Origin: Ruminococcus_G sp964621905
GTDB lineage: Bacteria > Bacillota > Clostridia > Lachnospirales > Lachnospiraceae
DNA: 64,000 bases
Direction of reading: 5' to 3'
NCBI GenBank assembly: GCA_964621905.1
Contig: CAZUNG010000011.1
Span: 24,900 to 88,899, forward strand
In this document: positions 41,572 through 49,747 of the stretch, in pieces
Layout: each line of letters opens with the position of its first letter
How positions within the stretch are numbered: position 1 is the stretch's first letter
The notes under the pieces: generated by a model
What the model saw: the letters and a program-made list of their open reading frames with translations, nothing else
Told to the model about the DNA's origin: nothing
Databases searched by the model: none
Position numbers and translations under genes: made by a program

Positions 41572-43148
41572 ACAGTCTCATCTATATTATCCTGAAAAGC
41601 ACGAAAAACAGTCTGAAAGAGCTGCTCAAAAAGCCGGGCAAGCTTATTATGTATCTGTTTATCATCGTATTGATTGTGGGCGCTGCGGCTGCCTCTGTTT
41701 TTTCAGGCCCCGATTCCAAAAATCAGGCGCCAATGGTTATCTTTACGGCAGGTTTATTTGTTTTTATAACACTTTTTGTTGGGCTTGCAGTGGCAAAAGG
41801 AGTGTCGGGAGGGGATCAGATCTTCGAGATGAATGATGTCAATCTGCTGTTTGTCTCACCGGTCAGTCCACGGAAGATTCTGTTGTACGGGATTTTACGT
41901 CTGGCCAAGCTGGCATTCTGGGCAGGTTTTTTTCTGTTGTTTCAATCTGGTACGTTCGCTGCATTTGGCATCGATTGGAAAGGTCTGCTTCTTGTCTGGT
42001 TCTGTTTCATGATGGATATTGTTGTGCTGTCTGTTGTCTCGCTTCTTCTTTATAATATGAGCAACAGCAAACCCCGAAGAAAGCTGGCTGTTAAGATCAT
42101 CGCCATACTTGTATTTGTGCCGTTTGTCATATATCTGGCTGTAAATGTTCTCTCGACACAGGATTTTTTTACATCACTTGATTTGGCTGTTCGGTCACCG
42201 TATATGAGGCTTGTGCCGGTTGCCGGATGGACAGCAGCGGGAGTAACATCCCTCTTCGAAGGACAGCTGTTCACAGGCCTTGGGTATCTGGGTGCAAATC
42301 TGATGTTCGGACTGTGTTTGGTTATTTATATACTGCTGAGTAAAATGGATTACTATGAGGATACGCTGGTTGCAGCGGAGACTGTTTTTGAGAAAAAACG
42401 CGCAGCAGCATCCGGCAATATCAATGAAGCACAGAATACAGGCAGGAAAGTCAGAGTTGTGAAGACAGGAATCACCGGAAGCGGAGCCAAGGCATTGCTC
42501 GGGAAACATATAAGAGAGAGTTTCCGGCAGAGCAGACTGGGTTTTCTGAATTTCACTTCCCTGATCCTTGTCGTATCAGCGATTGCCGTGACGTACATGA
42601 CGGGGGAACTTATGATGGTTCTTCAGATTCTGATGTGGATGCAGGTATTTCTGATCGGGACGGGGCGCGGACTCAGGGAGATCTATACACACTACATTTA
42701 TCTGATACCGGAGTCATCGTTTCAGAAAATAGTCTGGAGCAATATGGAGACGGTCGTAAAGACCTTGCTTGAGAGTATCCTGATCTTCGGTATCGGAGGT
42801 CTGCTGATAAAAAGCAGCGCAGGGATCATACTGGGCAGTATTGTGGTCTATACACTGTTTTCTGTGCTGCTGCTCGGCATCAACTATCTGTCGATGCGTT
42901 TTACCGGCGCGAATATCAGCGGAGGCCTGCTGATTATGATTTATTATTTTGCGATTGTGATCATCGTAGCACCGGGAGTGGCTGCGGCTGTGATAACTGC
43001 GGCGGCTGTGGGAGGTTCGACGGGAATGGCGCTCGGGTTTGTTGTTTTGTCGGTCTGGGAGCTGCTTGCGGGTCTGGTATGTTTTGCAATGTCCAAAGGT
43101 GTTCTGGATCACTGTGATATGCCGACTGTGAAGCCGAGAGACAGGTAA
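41568..43148 (+). CDS. Putative ABC exporter permease
   Basis: A 526-residue membrane protein with about ten or more hydrophobic segments and a central charged loop (~residues 255-315). It resembles the putative ABC exporter family (PF16962) seen next to EcsA-like ATPases in Firmicutes. FVSPVSPRKILLYGILRLAK is the likely coupling region. It ends with a basic tail. Together with the ATPase it forms an export system of unknown substrate. Confidence 0.8.
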   Translation: MNSLIYIILKSTKNSLKELLKKPGKLIMYLFIIVLIVGAAAASVFSGPDSKNQAPMVIFTAGLFVFITLFVGLAVAKGVSGGDQIFEMNDVNLLFVSPVSPRKILLYGILRLAKLAFWAGFFLLFQSGTFAAFGIDWKGLLLVWFCFMMDIVVLSVVSLLLYNMSNSKPRRKLAVKIIAILVFVPFVIYLAVNVLSTQDFFTSLDLAVRSPYMRLVPVAGWTAAGVTSLFEGQLFTGLGYLGANLMFGLCLVIYILLSKMDYYEDTLVAAETVFEKKRAAASGNINEAQNTGRKVRVVKTGITGSGAKALLGKHIRESFRQSRLGFLNFTSLILVVSAIAVTYMTGELMMVLQILMWMQVFLIGTGRGLREIYTHYIYLIPESSFQKIVWSNMETVVKTLLESILIFGIGGLLIKSSAGIILGSIVVYTLFSVLLLGINYLSMRFTGANISGGLLIMIYYFAIVIIVAPGVAAAVITAAAVGGSTGMALGFVVLSVWELLAGLVCFAMSKGVLDHCDMPTVKPRDR

Positions 43149-43168
43149 TGTAAAATAGAATGAAATTC

Positions 43169-43197
43169 TTGACATAATATGTAGTTCATATTATAAT
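43169..43197 (+). promoter_or_regulatory. Strong promoter of MATE exporter leader
   Basis: TTGACA (43169-43174), 17-base spacer, TATAAT (43192-43197): full consensus. Start of transcription should be near 43204. Confidence 0.85.
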
Positions 43198-43204
43198 TTT
43201 CTTG

Positions 43205-43289
43205 CTCACTCGGAGGGTGAATCATTCAGTGGAAATGATAAGCCGGATAAGGTGACAGGCTGAGATGTCTGTTAGTTTATCCGGTTTTT
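43205..43289 (+). promoter_or_regulatory. Leader RNA with internal terminator before MATE gene
   Basis: Between the consensus promoter and the MATE gene is an ~115-base leader. It has two small hairpins (TCAC/GTGA at ~43207-43221 and ATCATT/AATGAT at ~43221-43239) and a terminator: CCGGATAA (43243-43250) pairs with TTATCCGG (43277-43284), with an inner TGACAG/CTGTTA stem, then TTTTT. A terminator placed after the promoter and before the gene implies attenuation. It matches no riboswitch class that I can recognise. Confidence 0.6.
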
Positions 43290-43322
43290 GTGTTTTCGTA
43301 AACATATGATAAGGAGGTTATG

Positions 43323-44651
43323 ATGGATCTGTTACAGGGGAAAATCAAAACGGTTTATGTTAAATATCTGGCGGCTGCTTTTGGGAGTGCAATGATAAGC
43401 TCCATTTATAGTCTGGTGGATATGGCGATGGTAGGGCAGTATCAGGGGCCGAACGGTACCGCAGCGCTTGCGGTGGTCGCTCCGGTGTGGAATATCATTT
43501 ACAGTCTGGGGCTGCTTACGGGCATCGGAGGTTCTGTTCTGTTTGCCACGGAGAGAGGAAGAAGCAAAGAAGGTGCAGGCAGAGCAAATGAATTTTTTAC
43601 AGCTGCGCTGATCGGGACGGTCATTTTCGCGGCAGTCAGCTGGATGGGGATTCTCCTTTTTGACCGCCAGCTGCTGACTCTGTTTGGGGCGGAAGAGACT
43701 TTGCTGCCTCTTGCCAGTCGGTATCTGCTGCCGGTTAAGTTTGCCGTTCCGCTGTTTCTTTTTAATCAGATGTTGGCGGCTTTTTTGAGAAATGACGGGA
43801 ATCCCGGGCTTGCGACCGGCGGTGTCCTGGCCGGTGGAATTTTTAATGTTGCCGGTGATTATATTTTTGTGTTCACGCTTGATATGGGCATTTACGGTGC
43901 GGGACTTGCAACAGCGCTTGGAGCATTGATCACGTTTCTGGTGATGGGCTCCCACTTTTTTTCCAAAAAAAATACACTCAGACTTGTCCGGCCGGCAGGG
44001 GCAGCAGGGAAATTGCGGTGCATTATCGTGAATGGTTTTTCAACATTTTTTATTGATATCGCGATGGGAATTCTGACGATGTTGTTTAACCGCCAGATCA
44101 TGAGGTATTCAGGTGCAGATGCGCTTGCAGTCTATGGCATCATTGTAAATGTCAGCACAATTGTTCAGTGCTGTGCCTATAGTGTGGGGCAGGCGGCACA
44201 GCCGCTCATTTCCATCAATTTCGGAGCAGGCAGATGGGAACGGATCAGAGAAACCCTGAAATATGCACTGCTGGCCGCTGGTTTTTTCAGTGTTGTGTGG
44301 ACGGCGGCGGTGATTTGTTTTCCAAATGGTTTTGTGCGGGTATTTATGGCACCGACAAAGGCTGTGCTGGAAGCGGCACCGTTTATCATCAGGTGCTACG
44401 GCATATCATTCCTTTTGCTGCCGCTGAATATTTTTTCGACGTACTATTTCCAGGCACTGATGAAGCCGGCGGCTTCTTTCCTCGTGTCGTTTGCCAGGGG
44501 GACGCTGATCAGTGGATTCCTGATCTATATTCTGCCGGCAGCAGCGGGTGCGAACGCGATGTGGCTGGCAATGCCGCTTACAGAGCTGGCTGTGGCTGTC
44601 CCTGTGGTCTGGATGATGTTCAAATATACGAGGCGGCTTGGACGCACATAG
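43323..44651 (+). CDS. MATE-family efflux transporter
   Basis: A 442-residue membrane protein with twelve predicted helices in the two-repeat MATE arrangement. Motifs: SSIYSLVDMAMVGQYQGPNGTAAL in the first helices, FLRNDGNP after helix 4, QAAQPLISINFGAGR in the second half. MATE proteins use Na+ or H+ gradients to export drugs or metabolites; the substrate is unknown. AAGGAGG lies 5 bases before the ATG at 43323; 43320 is too close. Its leader terminator suggests it is induced by some ligand. Confidence 0.93.
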   Translation: MDLLQGKIKTVYVKYLAAAFGSAMISSIYSLVDMAMVGQYQGPNGTAALAVVAPVWNIIYSLGLLTGIGGSVLFATERGRSKEGAGRANEFFTAALIGTVIFAAVSWMGILLFDRQLLTLFGAEETLLPLASRYLLPVKFAVPLFLFNQMLAAFLRNDGNPGLATGGVLAGGIFNVAGDYIFVFTLDMGIYGAGLATALGALITFLVMGSHFFSKKNTLRLVRPAGAAGKLRCIIVNGFSTFFIDIAMGILTMLFNRQIMRYSGADALAVYGIIVNVSTIVQCCAYSVGQAAQPLISINFGAGRWERIRETLKYALLAAGFFSVVWTAAVICFPNGFVRVFMAPTKAVLEAAPFIIRCYGISFLLLPLNIFSTYYFQALMKPAASFLVSFARGTLISGFLIYILPAAAGANAMWLAMPLTELAVAVPVVWMMFKYTRRLGRT

Positions 44652-44695
44652 TGGCCATTCATTGCAGATTTCATAAAAGTTTCATATATTATCCC

Positions 44696-44726
44696 TTGAC
44701 CTGCAGTAAAGTTCCGGTAGTATGAT
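44696..44726 (+). promoter_or_regulatory. Probable promoter of MoxR-DUF58-transglutaminase operon
   Basis: TTGACC (44696-44701) with TATGAT (44721-44726) at a 19-base spacing; a second -10-like TACAAT overlaps. Only weak consensus. Confidence 0.4.
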
Positions 44727-44777
44727 ACAATAGTAATGTGATATGGAACCGCAGCGGATGCGGTCCGGGAGGTAATT

Positions 44778-45725
44778 ATGAGTAAAAACAGAGAGATAGC
44801 CTGGGATATACTCTCAGGTGCCAATCAGGTCATTCTGGGAAAAGAAATATTTACACTGGAAGTATTGGCTGCACTGCTGGCGGGCGGACACATTTTGATG
44901 GAAGATATTCCGGGGGTGGGAAAGACGACGCTTGCGCTGGCATTTTCTAAAATGATGGGGATGAAATGGAAACGTGTCCAGTTTACACCGGATGTCCTGC
45001 CGTCGGATCTTACGGGGTTTTCCCTTTATAAAAAAGATATACAGAAATTTGTCTATCAGCCTGGAGCGGTATTCTGTAATCTGCTGCTCGCAGACGAAAT
45101 CAACCGTACGTCTCCCAAAACGCAGTCCGCGCTTCTGGAAGTCATGGAGGAGAAGCAGGTGACGGTTGATGGTGTGACCCGGCTGGTGCCCTCGCCCTTC
45201 TTCGTCATTGCCACACAGAATCCGTATGGGTCAGCGGGTACACAGATGCTTCCGCCGGCGCTGATGGACCGTTTTATGGTATGTATGACGATGGGGTACC
45301 CGGACATAAAAAGTGAGATTGCCATGGCAAAAGAGGTGGAGGAGGGTACAAGGACTGACAATCTGAGGGCCAGAGTTACCATGGAACAATTGCTGGACAT
45401 GCAGCATGAGATTTCTAAAGTTTATATTCACGACTCTATCTATGAGTACATGGTAAGGCTGATCACAGCCACGAGGGAAAGCAAGTATCTGGAAATGGGG
45501 GCAAGCCCTAGAGGAACAATTGCCCTGGTAAAAATAACGCGTTCGATTGCCTGGCTTCGGGGGAATGAATTTGTGTCACCTGCTGATGTGGTCAGTCAGT
45601 TCCCGGCGGTGGTGCGCCACCGGATTCAGATGAACGTGCGGGGCCGTATGGATGGAATGAGCAGAGAAGATATCATGGAAGATATTCTGGAAAGCGTTCC
45701 AAAACCATTGCTGAAGAGGAAATAG
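44778..45725 (+). CDS. MoxR-family AAA+ ATPase
   Basis: A 315-residue AAA+ protein. Walker A is GVGKTT near residue 46, Walker B LLLADEINR, then SALLEVMEE, VIATQNPYGSAGT (sensor 1) and LMDRF. MoxR proteins act as chaperones that mature or insert metal into partner proteins, usually with a DUF58 protein, which is the next gene here. GGGAGG lies before the ATG. Confidence 0.94.
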   Translation: MSKNREIAWDILSGANQVILGKEIFTLEVLAALLAGGHILMEDIPGVGKTTLALAFSKMMGMKWKRVQFTPDVLPSDLTGFSLYKKDIQKFVYQPGAVFCNLLLADEINRTSPKTQSALLEVMEEKQVTVDGVTRLVPSPFFVIATQNPYGSAGTQMLPPALMDRFMVCMTMGYPDIKSEIAMAKEVEEGTRTDNLRARVTMEQLLDMQHEISKVYIHDSIYEYMVRLITATRESKYLEMGASPRGTIALVKITRSIAWLRGNEFVSPADVVSQFPAVVRHRIQMNVRGRMDGMSREDIMEDILESVPKPLLKRK

Positions 45726-45728
45726 CGG

Positions 45729-46829
45729 ATGAGAAGAAACATTTATATGATTTTTTCTGCGTTTACCTTTTATATGGCGGGCATCTACCGGTCAGATGCG
45801 CTGATGCTGATGTTTTTAATCGAAATATTGATGTTTGCGGCGATGTTCCTTATTTCCAGATATCTGCCCGGAAAGCTGGAGGCGCGGCTGGAATTAGAAA
45901 AAGATGCCATACCAAAAGGGGATACCGTGACGGGAAGAGTCTGGATATCGAACAGGTCGCATTTACCGTCTGCGCGGTTTGAGGCCGAGATTGTGTATTA
46001 TAATCAGGAAAGTTCTGTTCGGGGTTCCAAAATATTAAGCGGTTTTATGGCGGAAAGACAGCCGGTGAAAATGGAATTTCAGGCTGCATCCAGATACTGC
46101 GGGATACTGCACGTGGGGATCCGGGCGGTCCGGGCGTATGATTATCTCATGTTGTTTAAGGGGCGCAGGAGAAAATCGGAGGAGCTCAGGGTACTGGTAT
46201 TTCCCGCCGGACGTCCTGTCCAGATTGAGGCTGACTGGAATGCTGCCGTGCTCTACCCGTCAGGAGGGGAGCCAAAACCTGATCTGCCGGGGAGCCAGCC
46301 CCCGGAGCTGTATCAGATCCGGCAATACCGGGATGGCGATTCTATGAGAGATATCCACTGGAAGCTGAGCGCGAAGATGGACCAGATGATGAGCAGGCAG
46401 TTTGCAGCAGAATCACAGTGTTCCGCAACCGTTTACCTGGATTTTAGAAGAAACGGTGAGGAAGGTATCCGCCGTATGGATGCATTTTGCGAGCTGGCAG
46501 CATCGATTCTGCATGGGTTTCTGAATGCTGGAAGAGAGTATCGCGTGTGCTGGTTTGATATGGAAAAAATGTGGGGCCAGGAGAAAATGATCCGCAGTGA
46601 AGAGGACTGCCGCGAGATGTTAAAAGAACTGATTCTGTGTGCATCGCACGTCCCGTCCAGGGGAAATGACACAAAAAGCATGCCCGGGATGTACCAGTTT
46701 CTGAGACCGGAAGAAACCTTACTGTCCCTGGATATGAACCTGCAGCTTTTTTTGAACCAGGAACTGCTGTTTCGGTTTTCCGAGGATGATTACGGGCAGG
46801 AACTTGAAATGGGGTGGTTTTCTGGCTGA
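45729..46829 (+). CDS. DUF58 domain protein
   Basis: A 366-residue protein with two N-terminal membrane segments (to ~residue 45), an Ig-like region, and the DUF58 core (RQYRDGDSMRDIHWKLSAK) followed by a vWA-like C-terminal part. It is the usual partner of MoxR ATPases. It starts 3 bases after the MoxR stop and overlaps the transglutaminase gene, so the three are coupled. Confidence 0.9.
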   Translation: MRRNIYMIFSAFTFYMAGIYRSDALMLMFLIEILMFAAMFLISRYLPGKLEARLELEKDAIPKGDTVTGRVWISNRSHLPSARFEAEIVYYNQESSVRGSKILSGFMAERQPVKMEFQAASRYCGILHVGIRAVRAYDYLMLFKGRRRKSEELRVLVFPAGRPVQIEADWNAAVLYPSGGEPKPDLPGSQPPELYQIRQYRDGDSMRDIHWKLSAKMDQMMSRQFAAESQCSATVYLDFRRNGEEGIRRMDAFCELAASILHGFLNAGREYRVCWFDMEKMWGQEKMIRSEEDCREMLKELILCASHVPSRGNDTKSMPGMYQFLRPEETLLSLDMNLQLFLNQELLFRFSEDDYGQELEMGWFSG

Positions 46830-49086
46830 TAAAAGATACAAGAACAGGAAAGACACAGATCCGGGAGTGGAGATATGGGAAGACAGATACCGCACTCCGG
46901 GCACGAAGACAGGCATTCTCTGGTCCACAGTCACGTTCTTTTGCTATGTCTGCGGCGTGCTTGGCATTCTCTATGCACTGACCTTCATTTTGATCCTGAC
47001 ATGCAGGCAGACGGAAGGCGCTCTAGTGGTGACCGCAGCCTGTGCTGTTATCTGGATCGTGTACTTTGGGAGAGATAAACACCCGGTCCTGACCAGAATC
47101 TTATGTCTGCTGGGGGCCTGCGCGGCCGTGTATTATGTCAGAGATGTATACCGGCAGCTGAGACGGTTGATTTTGATCAGCAGAGGGGAAATGTCGGTGC
47201 CGCAGAAGATCGATCTGACAGAGACGCTGGTGTTGCTTGGGCTTCTCTGTGCGGTACTGCTTTTCTGGCTGACGTTTATTGTGAAAAGACCGTGGATTTT
47301 TTATTTCTTCACGGTTCCCATCATTTTTATAGGACCACTGCTGGGACAGGTGCTGGATGTGACAGAGTTATGTCTGTTTGCATCTTTCCATATGGGCATG
47401 AGTGTTCTGGGGAGCGCGTCCGTCGGCCGCGGCCAGACGGGAAAAGGGACTGTGGGCAGATTTCATACGGGGGCTGCCGGCAGATGTATGGCACTGCTGG
47501 GATGTCTTTTTGCCGTCTTTTTGATAGCAGCGCAGGCCATTACTGAAAACCGGATGGAACAGCTTCTGACAATCTCAGCAAAAGCTGATGGATATCTCAG
47601 GCAAATATCTTCCGATCTGCTGGGCGAGGCAGAGAGCGATGGCAAAATCAGCCGATCCAACAGCTATCCATCCGGTAAAAAGCAGCTGGAGATTGTGATG
47701 TCCGATAAGCCGGAGGAAAATCTGTATTTAAAGGGATTCACCGGGAGTAATTACGAAAACGGCAGCTGGGAGCCGGCTGATGAAGCTTCATTTTTTGAGA
47801 CAGCGGCCCGGGAGAGCGGTCAAGGACTGGATGAAGTGCGGGAACGGTTTCAAAACAGGGAATTTTATCTGGTTCAGTCGGAGAAGGAAGGACAGCAGCA
47901 GACATTATCTGTACGTTATGTAAATCAAAGCAGAACAGAAGTATATCTGCCGCCTGTCTCAAAGCTTCAGGAAACATCGGGTGAGGGATATACCGCGCTG
48001 TTCTACGGGGAGGAGGATCTGGAAGCGGCGCTTCTGGGGCCGCAGGGTGATGCTCTGCTTCGTTATATGATGATGGAAGAGCAGTATCAGCAGTATGCGC
48101 TGCAGACTTATCTGCAGGTTCCGGAGAACAGCTTTTTTGAGCTGAAAACTCTTTGCGAGGAACACCCAATGACGGATTATGAGAGTATGACGGAGTTTAT
48201 TCTCGGGACACTTCACTCAACAGCTTCGTATACGCTCACGCCGGGAGTTGCGCCGTATGGGCAGGATCCGGTGGAATATTTTCTGTTCGAAAATGGAAGG
48301 GGATACTGTCAGCATTTTGCATCAGCTGCAGTACTGATGTATCGGTATTGCCAAGTGCCGGCACGCTATGTGACCGGTTATCTGGCGCCTGCAGAAGCGT
48401 TCACAGAGCAGGAGGACGGTAGCTACCGGGCGGTATTGGGGGATGGCCAGGCTCATGCATGGGCGGAGATTTATCTGGCGGATAAAGGATGGGTTCCGGT
48501 TGAAACGACGCCGCCCGGCAGTGTGGCACCTGCGGAGGCGGCTGCGCCGCAGGAAAATGCTGCCGCAAAACAGCAGCAGATTCAAAATACGCCGGAGGTG
48601 TCAGAAGAGCCGCACAGAACCGAGGAGCATGAATCTGCCGGTCAGGAGGATACAAAGCGCCCCGGATGGAAAAAAACAGCCGATGTACTGGGACTTCTGG
48701 CAGCGTTTTGCGCCGCTGCAGTCTGTGTGTGGAAGTATCTGAATATCCGGAGAAAAAGAAGGAAACGGCAGTATCGAAGATACCGGGCTGACCGCCTGTT
48801 TGCACGTATGCTGGAAGCTCTCCATTATGCAGGATGCCTCAGGGCATATGACGGGACAGAAAAAAGTTTTCCTGATGCACTTGCGGAAACGATTCCTGAT
48901 ATCTCGCAGAAGGAAGCCCGGGCGGCAGTACAGACGGTGTTCAGAGAAGCATTTGGGCCGGAACGCATTTCGCGGAAAGATACGGATGCTGTGCTCACTG
49001 TATATGAAAAGACATGCCGTCATGTCTGCAAAAATCTGCGGGCATTTAAAAAGTGGTACTTTCAATATGGAAAAGTGTACTGGTAG
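46786..49086 (+). CDS. Transglutaminase-like membrane protein (TgpA type)
   Basis: A protein of about 750-766 residues. Five or six N-terminal membrane segments (~residues 45-260) are followed by an extracellular domain with a transglutaminase core: nucleophile C508 (GRGYCQHFASA), H557 (AHAWAEIY) and an acidic residue, E573 (VPVETTPPG). A late membrane segment (~residue 650) and a cytoplasmic tail follow. This MoxR/DUF58/transglutaminase trio is widespread; the role may be in envelope protein processing. The start is uncertain: the ATG at 46786 has a ribosome site touching it, while TTG 46804 and CTG 46822 lie further on. In all cases it overlaps the DUF58 gene. Confidence 0.88.
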   Translation: MITGRNLKWGGFLADKRYKNRKDTDPGVEIWEDRYRTPGTKTGILWSTVTFFCYVCGVLGILYALTFILILTCRQTEGALVVTAACAVIWIVYFGRDKHPVLTRILCLLGACAAVYYVRDVYRQLRRLILISRGEMSVPQKIDLTETLVLLGLLCAVLLFWLTFIVKRPWIFYFFTVPIIFIGPLLGQVLDVTELCLFASFHMGMSVLGSASVGRGQTGKGTVGRFHTGAAGRCMALLGCLFAVFLIAAQAITENRMEQLLTISAKADGYLRQISSDLLGEAESDGKISRSNSYPSGKKQLEIVMSDKPEENLYLKGFTGSNYENGSWEPADEASFFETAARESGQGLDEVRERFQNREFYLVQSEKEGQQQTLSVRYVNQSRTEVYLPPVSKLQETSGEGYTALFYGEEDLEAALLGPQGDALLRYMMMEEQYQQYALQTYLQVPENSFFELKTLCEEHPMTDYESMTEFILGTLHSTASYTLTPGVAPYGQDPVEYFLFENGRGYCQHFASAAVLMYRYCQVPARYVTGYLAPAEAFTEQEDGSYRAVLGDGQAHAWAEIYLADKGWVPVETTPPGSVAPAEAAAPQENAAAKQQQIQNTPEVSEEPHRTEEHESAGQEDTKRPGWKKTADVLGLLAAFCAAAVCVWKYLNIRRKRRKRQYRRYRADRLFARMLEALHYAGCLRAYDGTEKSFPDALAETIPDISQKEARAAVQTVFREAFGPERISRKDTDAVLTVYEKTCRHVCKNLRAFKKWYFQYGKVYW

Positions 49087-49147
49087 CCGGATATAAAAAA
49101 ATATCGGAACATATAATGAAAAGAATGAATATGACAAAGAGGTATTG

Positions 49148-49672
49148 ATGAAATTTCTGCTGTTCTTTTCTGACATGATAATTCCGCTGGTGATTTTTTA
49201 TATCGTTGGCTTTGGACTGCTGATGAAGCAGAATGTGTATGAATCCTTTGTGAGGGGGGCGAAAGACGGACTGCTCACAGTTTATCAGATCGTTCCGACG
49301 CTCATCGGACTGATGACTGCCGTGGGGGTTCTGAGGGCAAGCGGGCTTCTGGAGCTCCTGGGCTCGGGGATGGGGCATCTGCTGAAAGGCATTGGATTTC
49401 CATCGGAACTTGTGCCGCTGGCCGTTGTGAAGATGTTTTCCTCCAGCGCCGCGGCGGGATTTCTGCTGGATATCTATAAAGAATTCGGCACAGATTCCAT
49501 GCTCGGCAGGACCGCCTCCATCATGATGAGCAGTACAGAGACGATTTTTTATACGATGAGCGTTTATTTCATCGCGGCTAAGGTTAAGAAAAGCCGGTAT
49601 ACACTGGCGGGGGCTCTGATCGCCACTGCCGCGGGCATCACCGCCAGTGTTTTCTTTGCCGGTGGAATGTAG
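49148..49672 (+). CDS. spmB: Spore maturation protein B
   Basis: A 174-residue membrane protein of the nucleoside-recognition (Gate) family. The segment IVPTLIGLMTAVGVLRASG, PSELVPLAVVKMFSSSAA and SSTETIFYTMSVYF are typical SpmB motifs. In Bacillus, SpmA and SpmB help dehydrate the spore core. No spmA is next to it: the gene before is the transglutaminase. The ATG at 49148 is preferred over TTG 49145 for ribosome-site spacing. Confidence 0.9.
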   Translation: MKFLLFFSDMIIPLVIFYIVGFGLLMKQNVYESFVRGAKDGLLTVYQIVPTLIGLMTAVGVLRASGLLELLGSGMGHLLKGIGFPSELVPLAVVKMFSSSAAAGFLLDIYKEFGTDSMLGRTASIMMSSTETIFYTMSVYFIAAKVKKSRYTLAGALIATAAGITASVFFAGGM

Positions 49673-49675
49673 AGA

Positions 49676-49727
49676 AAACGCCCGGGACGGATATCATGTC
49701 AGAATGATATATCCGCCCCGGGCGTTT
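49676..49727. terminator. Bidirectional terminator between spmB and DUF885 gene
   Basis: An 11-bp GC-rich stem (49676-49686 with 49717-49727) with additional inner pairing, directly after spmB and between convergent genes. Confidence 0.85.
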
Positions 49728-49747
49728 AAATTGAGTAAATGTGTAAC

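Noticed and set aside
43250..43275. TPP riboswitch in the MATE leader (CTGAGA motif)
   Set aside because: Only the CTGAGA string matches; the rest of the TPP core is absent.
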